DNA from: Thioclava sediminum
Lineage (GTDB): Bacteria > Pseudomonadota > Alphaproteobacteria > Rhodobacterales > Rhodobacteraceae
Assembly: GCF_002020355.1 (NCBI RefSeq)
Contig: NZ_MPZV01000001.1
Span: 868,001-932,000 of the forward strand
Reading direction: 5' to 3'
DNA: 64,000 nt
The position numbers and the translations under genes are program-made. The notes beneath the pieces were generated by a model. It saw only the letters and a program-made list of their open reading frames with translations. It was not told where the DNA came from and made no database searches. Positions 17,636 to 25,662 of the stretch are shown one piece after another; position 1 is the first letter of the stretch, and every line of letters starts with the position of its first letter.

Positions 17636-18535
17636 CATCCCGCGCAGGCGCTCAGAGCGGCGGCGCAGCAGCTCGACCGTGGTCAGAAGCGCGATCGACA
17701 CGAAGACGAGGATCGTCGCCACCGCAAGGATCGCGGGGCTGATCTGCTCGCGGATACCGTTCCACATCTGGCGCGGGATCGTCTGCTGGTCATAGCCTGC
17801 CACGAAGAGCACGACGACGACTTCGTCGAAGGAGGTGACGAAAGCGAACAGCGCGCCCGAGACCACGCCCGGCAGGATCAGCGGCATCACGATCTTGAAG
17901 AAGGTCGTGCGCGGATCCGCGCCCAGGTTCTGCGCCGCGCGGGTCAGCGAGTGATCGAAGCCCACCAGCGTCGCGGTCACGGTGATGATCACGAAGGGAA
18001 TGCCCAAGGTCGCGTGGGCCATGATGATGCCCGGATAGGAATGCGCGAGCCCGGTTTTCGAGTAGAAGAAGAACAGCCCCGTCGCAGTGATGATGATCGG
18101 CACGATCATCGGCGAGATCAGCACCGCCATGATGGCACGGCGGAACGGCATCTCGGGGCGCGACAGGCCAAGAGCGGCCAGCGTGCCCAGCACCGTCGCG
18201 AGGATCGTCGAGAAGAAGCCGATGATCACCGAGTTCTTCGCCACGTCGATCCAGGTCGAATGCTGCCAGGCATCCATCCACCACGACCAGCCACGCTCCA
18301 CCTGCGGCTCCTGCATCCCGAAGGTCAGCAGCAGGTCATACCAGCGCATCGAATAGCCGGATGGGTCGAAGCTGAGCATCTTCTCGGTGAAGGTGAAATA
18401 GGGCTCCGCGTTGAAGGACAGCGGAATGATCACCACGATCGGCGCGATCAGGAAGAAGAAGATCAGGCCACAGATCACGAGATAGGCGTAGTGCCAGGTT
18501 CTCTCGAGCGGGCTTGCATATGCGGGAACGGCCAT
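17624..18535 (-). CDS. ABC transporter permease, PotC-like (spermidine/putrescine type)
   Basis: This 303-residue inner-membrane protein has about six helices. The EAA loop that docks the ATPase reads TRAAQNLGADPRTTFFKIVMP (near residues 205-225, with the G and Asp of the motif). A 25-residue hydrophilic insert with WSWWMDAWQH follows the first helix. It is the last gene of the operon that starts with the ATPase at 22698. The substrate is likely a polyamine or similar cation by family, but could be another small organic compound. Confidence 0.86.
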   Translation of the reverse strand: MAVPAYASPLERTWHYAYLVICGLIFFFLIAPIVVIIPLSFNAEPYFTFTEKMLSFDPSGYSMRWYDLLLTFGMQEPQVERGWSWWMDAWQHSTWIDVAKNSVIIGFFSTILATVLGTLAALGLSRPEMPFRRAIMAVLISPMIVPIIITATGLFFFYSKTGLAHSYPGIIMAHATLGIPFVIITVTATLVGFDHSLTRAAQNLGADPRTTFFKIVMPLILPGVVSGALFAFVTSFDEVVVVLFVAGYDQQTIPRQMWNGIREQISPAILAVATILVFVSIALLTTVELLRRRSERLRGMSPG

Positions 18536-18547
18536 CTGTGTTTCTCC

Positions 18548-19828
18548 TCAGCCCAGCTTCATGTTGTCGATGCCCACCAGCCGGTCATAGAGCCAGTAGA
18601 GGATGATGACGCCGCCCAGCAGCATCGAGGCGAGTGCAGCCGCAAGCGACCAGTTGAGCGATTTCTGCATGTGGAAGGCGATCATGTTCGAGATCAGCTG
18701 ACCGTCCGCACCACCGACAAGGGCGGGGGTGATGTAGTAGCCGACCGACAGGATGAACACGAGAAGCGCCCCTGCCCCGATCCCCGGCAGCGTCTGCGGC
18801 AGGTAGATGCGGCGGAAGGCGGTCCACGAGGTCGCGCCAAGGCTGCGGGCCGCGCGGACATAGCTCGGCGGGATGGTCCGCATGACCGAATAGAGCGGCA
18901 GCACCATGAAGGGCAGCAGGATATGTGTCATCGCGACGATCGTGCCGGTCTGGTTATACATCATCTCCAGCCGGTTATCGTTACCGATCAGACCCGACCA
19001 GACGAGCAGGTCGTTGATCACGCCCTGCTGCTGCAACAGCACCATCCACGAGGTCGTCCGCACCAGCAGCGATGTCCAGAAGGGCAGCAGCACGAAGATC
19101 ATCAGAAGGTTCGATTTCGCCAGTGGCAGCGAGGCCAGCAGATGCGCGATCGGGAAGGCGAGGAACATGCAGAGCACGGTGATCACCAGCGACAGGATCG
19201 CGGTGCGGATGAACAGCTTGCCGTAGATCGCGCGTTGCGGATCGACGGGCACGATATTGTTGTCCTTGTCACGGGTGTGGTCGGTCGCGGCGAGGTAGAA
19301 ATCCACCGTGTAGGGGCTCGACGCGGAGCGCATCGCGCGCCACAGGTTCGGGTCGCTCCACCCCTCGTTCACGCCGAGGATCGACTCTTTCCACGGCGGC
19401 TCGAGACGTTCGATCTTGCGCGCGGTCGAGGTGAACAGCGAGCGCGTCCCCGCCACGTCATAGTTGATGCGCGTGCCCGCCTCGCCCTGCGTGCGGTTTT
19501 CCTTCATCTGCTTGAGGTCCGAGGCAAGCGCGGTATAGGCGCTCTCGTCGATCGGCGACCCTAGGGGGTGTTCGTTGAACCATTGCCCCAGCGCCGGCGC
19601 GTTCTTCGAGAACCCGTCGTTATAGACCGATTGCAGCAGCATCTGCCCGATCGGAACGACGAAGGTAATCAGAACGAAGAGGAACAGCGGCGCGACCAGA
19701 AGGAAGGCGCGGCGTTTTGCGCGGAGTTGCGATTTCGCAAGGGCGGCCTTCAGCGGCAGCCCGTCGGCGGTCTTCAACTGTGTTGGTTCGGGGCCGTTCA
19801 GGCTCGCATCCATCGTTGCGTCGCTCAT
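18548..19828 (-). CDS. ABC transporter permease, PotB-like, with large extracytoplasmic insert
   Basis: This 426-residue permease is some 120-140 residues longer than classical PotB (about 285). The extra length lies between the first helix (LLVAPLFLFVLITFVVPIG) and the second (LFIRTAILSLVITVLCMFL). It forms a soluble segment rich in Glu, Asn and Arg that should lie in the periplasm and could contact the binding protein. The EAA loop reads VRAARSLGATSWTAFRRIYLP. It lies 12 bases upstream of the second permease. Confidence 0.86.
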   Translation of the reverse strand: MSDATMDASLNGPEPTQLKTADGLPLKAALAKSQLRAKRRAFLLVAPLFLFVLITFVVPIGQMLLQSVYNDGFSKNAPALGQWFNEHPLGSPIDESAYTALASDLKQMKENRTQGEAGTRINYDVAGTRSLFTSTARKIERLEPPWKESILGVNEGWSDPNLWRAMRSASSPYTVDFYLAATDHTRDKDNNIVPVDPQRAIYGKLFIRTAILSLVITVLCMFLAFPIAHLLASLPLAKSNLLMIFVLLPFWTSLLVRTTSWMVLLQQQGVINDLLVWSGLIGNDNRLEMMYNQTGTIVAMTHILLPFMVLPLYSVMRTIPPSYVRAARSLGATSWTAFRRIYLPQTLPGIGAGALLVFILSVGYYITPALVGGADGQLISNMIAFHMQKSLNWSLAAALASMLLGGVIILYWLYDRLVGIDNMKLG

Positions 19829-19845
19829 CGTGTCTCCTTGGCCCC

Positions 19846-20337
19846 TTAGGGCAGCGGGGCGAGCTGCGCGCGCAAATTCGCGGCTTGCTCGGCGGGAATA
19901 TCGGGCAGCATCACCCGCGTCGTATAGTTGCCGTGAAGCTTGCCATCGCGGCGAAAGCTCCAGTCGGAAATCTGGTTCGGCGCGAAAGTAATCTCGTCTC
20001 CGGCATGCGCTTTGAAATGCACGGGCTCGTTCATCAACGTGCCGGTGATTTTCTGCGCGGAGATCGAAATCGGCGCGATCCAGATATGTTCGAGGCCATC
20101 GGCGGGCGTGTCGATCCCCGCCTTGAGCATGAATTGCGAGCCAGACCGGGCGCGCACCGCAGGAATGAAGACGCTTTCATAGGTCGCGCGGGCTTGACCG
20201 ATCGCCGCGTTCATCTGCGTGTCGCTGGTCTCGTAGCCGACAACCGCATCGTCTTGCGCCTGAGCGTGCAAGGCAGCGGGCAACGACAGGCATAGACCGA
20301 TGCACAAACAGGCCAGTGACGACCGGAAAGCTGACAT
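19846..20337 (-). CDS. Secreted DUF2314 protein within the ABC operon
   Basis: This 163-residue protein begins with a signal peptide (MSAFRSSLACLCIGLCLSLP, cleavage near AHA-QAQ) followed by a DUF2314 domain: MNAAIGQARATYESVF, then ADGLEHIWIAPISI and a C-terminal part ending AQLAPLP. DUF2314 proteins (YegJ-like) have no known biochemistry. The gene sits between the binding-protein gene and the PotB-like gene on the same strand, with a 17-base gap downstream. It therefore probably acts in the periplasm with this transporter or is simply carried in the operon. Confidence 0.75.
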   Translation of the reverse strand: MSAFRSSLACLCIGLCLSLPAALHAQAQDDAVVGYETSDTQMNAAIGQARATYESVFIPAVRARSGSQFMLKAGIDTPADGLEHIWIAPISISAQKITGTLMNEPVHFKAHAGDEITFAPNQISDWSFRRDGKLHGNYTTRVMLPDIPAEQAANLRAQLAPLP

Positions 20338-20405
20338 CCGCGGGGCTCCTGACATCGAACAGGTCGAGCCGCGCGACATGGAAATGCCGCGCGGCCCTAT
20401 TGGCT

Positions 20406-21482
20406 TTAGCCAGCGAGCCAAGCGTTGAAGCGCTCGCTCAGTTCGGTGTCGTGGTCAGCCCAGAACTCCGAGTCGTTGACCAGGGCGTTCTGCATGTTGT
20501 TTTCCGCGGTGGGCATATGCGGGCCCATCTCGGTTTTGCCGTCCTGATACATACCGACCATCGGAGCCGAGGACTTACGCGCCGGACCGTAGGAGATCCA
20601 CTTCGCCTGGTTGGCGAGCTGCTGGGTCTCGGTCGCGAACTTCAGATATTTCTTCGCGGCTTCCATATGGGGCGCGCCCTTCGGGATCACGAAGAAGTCG
20701 AAGTCCATCAGCTGGCCGTCCCAGACGATCTTGAAGGGCTGACCCTCGGCGACTTCAGCGTTGAAGATACGACCGTTATAGGCGGTCGACATCACGACTT
20801 CCCCATCGGCGAGAAGCTGCGGCGGCTGTGCACCGGCATCCCACCAGACGACGTCGCCCTTGATCTTGTCGAGTTCGGCGAATGCCTTGTCGACGCCCTC
20901 GGGGGTGCCGAGTTCCTTGTAGACGTCCGCAGCCGGAACGCCTGCGCCCATCAGCGCGAATTCCAGCGTGCCTTTGGCCGACTTACGCAGACCGCGCTTG
21001 CCCGGGTACTTCGCGGTGTCGAAGAAGTCGGCGATCGAGGTCGGCTCACCGTCAACTTTGTCCGAGTTGTAGGACATCACGGTCGACCACACGATGTTCG
21101 CCACACCGCAATCGGTGAAGGAGCCATCGATGAAGTCTTCGCTCGCCGGGGTGCCGTCGGGCGACGCGGCCAGATCGGTGTCGGGGTCGATCGGCTCGAG
21201 CAGACCTTCGTCGCACAGGCGGATCGCGTCAGATTTCTCAACATCGGCCACGTCGACCGACACGTTGTTCGCTTCGACCTGCGCCTTGATCGGGGTCGCC
21301 GGGTTGTCGGCGGCTTCCATGTTCACGTCGATGCCGGTCGCTTCCGCGAAGGGCTTGTTATAGGCTTCGACCTGGCTTTTCTCGTAGGCGCCGCCCCAGG
21401 AAAGGACAGTGACTTCCTCGGCCTGCGCCGCACCGGCCACGAGGCCGACGAGCGCGGTGCTCAGGATCATTGCTTTTTTCAT
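20406..21482 (-). CDS. Periplasmic substrate-binding protein, PotD-like
   Basis: This 358-residue secreted protein has the signal peptide MKKAMILSTALVGLVAGAAQA, then EEVTVLSWGGAYEKSQVEAY, the start typical of spermidine/putrescine-type binding proteins. It also carries KSDAIRLCDEGLLEPID and KYPGKRGLRK. I chose ATG 21482; the longer open frame upstream is Arg/Lys-rich and not signal-like. It is the high-affinity receptor for the two permeases downstream and the ATPase upstream. Polyamine specificity is inferred from family only. Confidence 0.88.
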   Translation of the reverse strand: MKKAMILSTALVGLVAGAAQAEEVTVLSWGGAYEKSQVEAYNKPFAEATGIDVNMEAADNPATPIKAQVEANNVSVDVADVEKSDAIRLCDEGLLEPIDPDTDLAASPDGTPASEDFIDGSFTDCGVANIVWSTVMSYNSDKVDGEPTSIADFFDTAKYPGKRGLRKSAKGTLEFALMGAGVPAADVYKELGTPEGVDKAFAELDKIKGDVVWWDAGAQPPQLLADGEVVMSTAYNGRIFNAEVAEGQPFKIVWDGQLMDFDFFVIPKGAPHMEAAKKYLKFATETQQLANQAKWISYGPARKSSAPMVGMYQDGKTEMGPHMPTAENNMQNALVNDSEFWADHDTELSERFNAWLAG

Positions 21483-21597
21483 CTTGGTTTTACTCCCAGT
21501 TGGTTGAGCTTTTGTGGTTTCGCGACGTTTTCGCCGCTTGGCCGCTTTTTGCGGCAGTTCGGAGCGTGCGGAGCTTGGACCGCACGTTCCGCATTCT

Positions 21598-22698
21598 TTA
21601 GAGATCGAGCGCGCGCGCATCCTGCGGGTGCCAGCCGATCTTGACCGTCTGGCCTTCCGTCAACCGCACCTGATCGAGCGTATTGCGCGATTTCATGACG
21701 AATTCCGGCGACCCGGCAACCTTCATACGGGTGCGCAGGATGTCCCCCATATAGATCACTTCGAGCACGTCGGCATTGATCGTATGGGCGCCCGAAGGCA
21801 TCATCTCGGGCTTGAATTCGACCCGCTCGGGACGGATCGAGACCAGCGTCTCCTGCCCCGCCTCGCGGATGTTCACCGCCGTCGCGTCGATGATCTCGCC
21901 GGTTTCCAGACGCACCGTGCAGGTGTCGCCATTCAGCGTCTCCACCCGACCCGGAAGCTTGTTGTTCTCGCCGATGAACTGCGCGACGAAGCTGTTCTGC
22001 GGACGTTCGTACAGTTCGTCCGGCGGCGCGAGTTGCTGAATGCGGCCGTCGTTGAACACCGCCACGCGGTCCGACATGGTCAGCGCCTCACCCTGATCGT
22101 GGGTCACGTAGACCACGGTGATCCCGAGGCTTTCGTGCAGGTGCTTGATCTCGAACTGCATATGTTCGCGAAGCTGTTTGTCGAGCGCGCCGAGCGGTTC
22201 GTCCATCAGGACCAGCTCGGGGTCGAAGACCAGCGCGCGGGCCAGTGCGATCCGCTGTTGCTGACCGCCCGAAAGCTGCGCCGGACGGCGATGGATGAAG
22301 CTCCCCATCTGCACCATGTCCAGTGCGCGCTTGACCTTGGTTTCGCGTTCATCCTTGCCCATGCCCCGCACTTCGAGCGGGAAGGCGAGGTTCTCGCCCA
22401 CGGTCATATGTGGAAAGAGTGCATAGTTCTGGAACACCATCCCGATGCCGCGCTTGTGCGGAGGCACCATGTTGATGTTCTGGCCGTCGAGGCGGATCTC
22501 GCCGTTGGTGGCGGTTTCGAAACCTGCAAGCATCATCAGGCAGGTGGTTTTCCCTGAACCGGACGGTCCGAGCATCGTCAGAAACTCGCCCTTGCCGATC
22601 GAGAGATTGAGATCCTTCACGACGAGCGTTTCGCCGTCATAGCTCTTCTGCACGCGGTCAAATACGACGAATCCATCGTCGCTAGCTGCGTTGTTCAA
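21598..22698 (-). CDS. ABC transporter ATP-binding protein, PotA-like
   Basis: This 366-residue ATPase has all motifs: Walker A GPSGSGKTT (about residues 45-53), Q-loop FQNYALFPHMTVGEN, signature LSGGQQQRIALARAL, Walker B LVLMDEPLGALDK and His-switch VTHDQ. The C-terminal TOBE domain (about 280-366) contains VSIRPERVEF. It is the first gene of the operon ATPase-binding protein-DUF2314-PotB-PotC. A good promoter candidate lies 49-77 bases upstream. Confidence 0.93.
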   Translation of the reverse strand: MNNAASDDGFVVFDRVQKSYDGETLVVKDLNLSIGKGEFLTMLGPSGSGKTTCLMMLAGFETATNGEIRLDGQNINMVPPHKRGIGMVFQNYALFPHMTVGENLAFPLEVRGMGKDERETKVKRALDMVQMGSFIHRRPAQLSGGQQQRIALARALVFDPELVLMDEPLGALDKQLREHMQFEIKHLHESLGITVVYVTHDQGEALTMSDRVAVFNDGRIQQLAPPDELYERPQNSFVAQFIGENNKLPGRVETLNGDTCTVRLETGEIIDATAVNIREAGQETLVSIRPERVEFKPEMMPSGAHTINADVLEVIYMGDILRTRMKVAGSPEFVMKSRNTLDQVRLTEGQTVKIGWHPQDARALDL

Positions 22699-22746
22699 AG
22701 CGGGCTCCCCGTTGTTTTTTGTCGTTGGTCAATTCCCGTGCATGTG

Positions 22747-22775
22747 ACTAAAGCAAGGGCATTTGCGTTTTTCAA
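22747..22775 (-). promoter_or_regulatory. Candidate promoter of the polyamine-type ABC operon
   Basis: On the minus strand TTGAAA (22775-22770), a 17-base spacer and TTTAGT (22752-22747) form a sigma70-like pair in the 109-base gap between the ATPase gene and the RTX gene. The first base of the -10 lies 54 bases before the ATG. Confidence 0.5.
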
Positions 22776-22807
22776 CCCGGAAATCAAAAACCCACGTCAC
22801 CGACGCA

Positions 22808-25540
22808 TCACAGCACGGTTTCGCCTGAAAAATTGCCGTTTTGCGTCGCTTGTCGCGCAAGGAGCGACCACGACTTGCATTTGGAACGATCTAGCTTCCG
22901 CCACGTAAGCGGTGGACGAACTCGTGGACCGTAGACCGCTTCCGGCGCCGCGCCGAGGAAATGGACCTGCGCCAAGGCGGGGTGGGCGCGCAGCAGATCG
23001 GTCAGATCTGAGGGGGTCAGCGCGCGCAGCGCCTGCGGTCCGGGCCAGAAACTTTCGACCCAGGCGCCCTCGGCATTGACCAACGCGTGACGCGGCAGCA
23101 GCAGGTGGTGATAGGTCACCTCCCGGCAGCCCCGCATCACCCGCGCCCCGCCCCATCCCGTTGCCGCTAAGTGGCGCGCGCGCGCGAGCGCGCCCTGCCC
23201 CTCCGGCACCCAGATGCAATGTTGCCCGGAGAGAACCAGCGCCGCGCGATTGCCGAAGGCGCCGGGCCGCAGTCGCACCGGGCAAAGCCGCGGATCGGCG
23301 GCCAGCGCCGCCGCGCCAAACCGGCGACGCGCATGCCACAGCACCGGCTGCGGCGCATCATCCAGCGTCGTGACCAGATCGCCCGGTTTCAGGGTTTCGA
23401 CCCGGCGCGACCCGCGCGGCGTCGCAAGCCGCGTGCCTTCGGTGAAACAGGGGATGCCCATCGCGTAGAGCTGCGGCGCCCCCGCCACCTGCGCGGGCGC
23501 GATACCGGTCAGCGTCAGGCTCTCACCATTGGGAAAGCTGAGAACCGCATTGCCCGCGCCATCGTCGCTGACCGCGACATCCCAGGCATTGACCGGATTG
23601 CCGGTGCCATCGGTCAGGTCAGAGACATCGAGTTGATCGAGCATGAAGCCCGTCCCGTCATCCGTCAGATCGAAATCGGTGACGATGTCCTGCCCGTCGC
23701 CATCGCTGAAGCTGAGCGTATCGGCCCCAAACCCGGTGGTGATCGTATCGGCCCCTGCACCGGCATCTATGACGTCATCGCCAGCGCCCGCATCGAGCGT
23801 ATCGCCCAGCGCCGAGCCAGTCAGCGTATCAGCCCCGTCGCCTGTTGCGATCGAGACGGCATTCCCCGCGGCGGAGGCATCGAATGCCTCTGCGTCGGCG
23901 GAGCCCCGAACCTCCTCGACCTCCCAGAAATAGGTGACGGTAATGCCGCCGTCATAACTGATCGCGCCGGTTTCCCAACCCGTCCAGAGGACGACGGCCT
24001 CACCCGGACCAAGCTCGATCACGTCCCAATCGGTGCCGCCTTCGCCGCCGAAGATCGTCTCGGCCCCGTCCCCGTCATAAAGCAGGAAAGTGTCGGCATC
24101 GTCGCCGCCATGCAGCTCGTCAGCCCCTGCCCCGCCGGTCAGCGTATCGCTACCGGCCACGCCCTGTAGCGTATCGTCGCCCGCCCCGCCCGAGATCAGG
24201 TCGTCGCCGCCCAGCGCCCAGATTGTGTCGTTGCCGTCTCCGCCCGAAAGCGTGTCCGCGCCCGCTCCGCCGGTGATGGTGTCGGTGCCGCCGCCACCGT
24301 CTATCGAGACGCCGCTGGCATCACTTGTGGCGTCGATCACGTCGCCCTGCTGCGACCCGACGACCCCTTCGATCTCGCTGAAACTCGCTGTGTTGCCGCC
24401 TGCGCTGGCCGTGCCGCTCTCCGATCCGGAGAAGGTGACGGCCACGCCGCTCGCCGTGTAATAGGTGAAGTTGAGCTGGTCGAAATCGCTGCCCGAGGTG
24501 ACAGTCTCGCCGCCAAAGACCGTATCGCTGCCCCACGCGTCGCTCAGGTAAAACGTGTCGGCATCGGCATCGCCGTAGAGAAGATCGCTCCCGGCCTCCC
24601 CCGCGAGGTGATCGGCCCCGTCCCCGCCCGAGATCGTGTCGTCCCCCGTCCCGCCGAGGATGGTATCCGAGCCCGCCTCGCCCAGAATCGAGTCGTTGCC
24701 GTCTTCGCCATAGAGATAGTCGTTCCCCGCGCCACCAAGGATCGTGTCATCCCCGGTCTCGCCATGGACGACGTCGTCATCGTCCCCGCCCTCAACGTAA
24801 TCCGCGCCGCCCCCGGCCCAGACCGTATCACTCCCGGCGCCGCCATAGATGGTGTCGTCATAGTCGTAGAAAGTGCCCGAAGTATCATCGATCAGATCGT
24901 CGCCATCGCCGCCATAGACCAGATCGCCCTCGGCCAATGTGCCGCCACCGGTACCGTAGTAAATCGTGTCGTCGCCCGCGCCACCATCGATCGTGTCGGT
25001 CCCGGCCCCGCCGTCGATCAGATCGCTCAACGCGCCCCCTTGAAGCGAGTCATCCAGACTGCCGCCCTGGATCGCGTTGGCGTCGTGAGGGTCGTAGGTT
25101 GCGTTGAATAGTTCGGTATAGGCGGGACCGGTCGAGACGTCGCTGACGGATGTGACCTCATAGGTGACGCCGGGCTGCAGCGGTTGATCGGCGACCTCGC
25201 CGACGATCGTTCCCCCGATCTCAAGGATATAGATTGTGATCGTCGTGCCGTCTGGGGCGAGCAGCGTGAACGCATTCTCGATATAGACCTGACCGGACGC
25301 AATCGGCGCGCCAAATGCATCGGTCACCGAGACGGATTGCGTGAGGTCGTTGCCGATCTCGTCGAGAATTGTGTCGCCGGAGAGAGTCGAGCCGTCGTCG
25401 GTGAAGGTGAAGATACGTCCGCTGGTATCGACATCCCAACTCGGGTCGATCATGAGACGGCTGCCGGTGACGACGGTCGAGCCGCCGCCCTCGATCAGGA
25501 AATCCGATCGGAAATAGCCATGAAAGACGTAACTCGCCAT
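22808..25540 (-). CDS. RTX calcium-binding repeat protein with C-terminal Hint domain
   Basis: This 910-residue protein has an N-terminal non-repeat region (1-160) and RTX nonapeptides of the GGxGxDxUx type in several blocks between about 165 and 640 (GGAGTDTIDGGAGDDTIYY and similar). A Hint domain starts at Cys698 (CFTEGTRLATPRGSRRVETL). No classical signal peptide is visible, as expected for type I secretion. Such proteins are known in Rhodobacteraceae. The Hint domain could autoprocess the protein, but key C-terminal His-Asn residues for splicing are not evident, so cleavage without splicing is more likely. The transport genes are not adjacent. Confidence 0.86.
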   Translation of the reverse strand: MASYVFHGYFRSDFLIEGGGSTVVTGSRLMIDPSWDVDTSGRIFTFTDDGSTLSGDTILDEIGNDLTQSVSVTDAFGAPIASGQVYIENAFTLLAPDGTTITIYILEIGGTIVGEVADQPLQPGVTYEVTSVSDVSTGPAYTELFNATYDPHDANAIQGGSLDDSLQGGALSDLIDGGAGTDTIDGGAGDDTIYYGTGGGTLAEGDLVYGGDGDDLIDDTSGTFYDYDDTIYGGAGSDTVWAGGGADYVEGGDDDDVVHGETGDDTILGGAGNDYLYGEDGNDSILGEAGSDTILGGTGDDTISGGDGADHLAGEAGSDLLYGDADADTFYLSDAWGSDTVFGGETVTSGSDFDQLNFTYYTASGVAVTFSGSESGTASAGGNTASFSEIEGVVGSQQGDVIDATSDASGVSIDGGGGTDTITGGAGADTLSGGDGNDTIWALGGDDLISGGAGDDTLQGVAGSDTLTGGAGADELHGGDDADTFLLYDGDGAETIFGGEGGTDWDVIELGPGEAVVLWTGWETGAISYDGGITVTYFWEVEEVRGSADAEAFDASAAGNAVSIATGDGADTLTGSALGDTLDAGAGDDVIDAGAGADTITTGFGADTLSFSDGDGQDIVTDFDLTDDGTGFMLDQLDVSDLTDGTGNPVNAWDVAVSDDGAGNAVLSFPNGESLTLTGIAPAQVAGAPQLYAMGIPCFTEGTRLATPRGSRRVETLKPGDLVTTLDDAPQPVLWHARRRFGAAALAADPRLCPVRLRPGAFGNRAALVLSGQHCIWVPEGQGALARARHLAATGWGGARVMRGCREVTYHHLLLPRHALVNAEGAWVESFWPGPQALRALTPSDLTDLLRAHPALAQVHFLGAAPEAVYGPRVRPPLTWRKLDRSKCKSWSLLARQATQNGNFSGETVL

Positions 25541-25662
25541 CGCACGATCGCCCGATCAGCCCCAAAACGGTTTCACCCAGGGGCGATCATCGCGCGCGTC
25601 TCCCAAGGCAGGGTTAACGCGCGCGAGAGAGTTCTTGCGATTTGAGATAAATCGGTCGGGGT

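Noticed and set aside
17951-19564. A 537-codon plus-strand frame opposite the ABC permease genes
   Set aside because: His/Arg/Asp-rich shadow translation; both permease genes are intact on the minus strand.
23600-25050. Regularly repeated short DNA motifs, considered as a CRISPR or tandem repeat array
   Set aside because: They encode the RTX nonapeptides of one protein; spacing and sequence follow the codons and there are no spacers.
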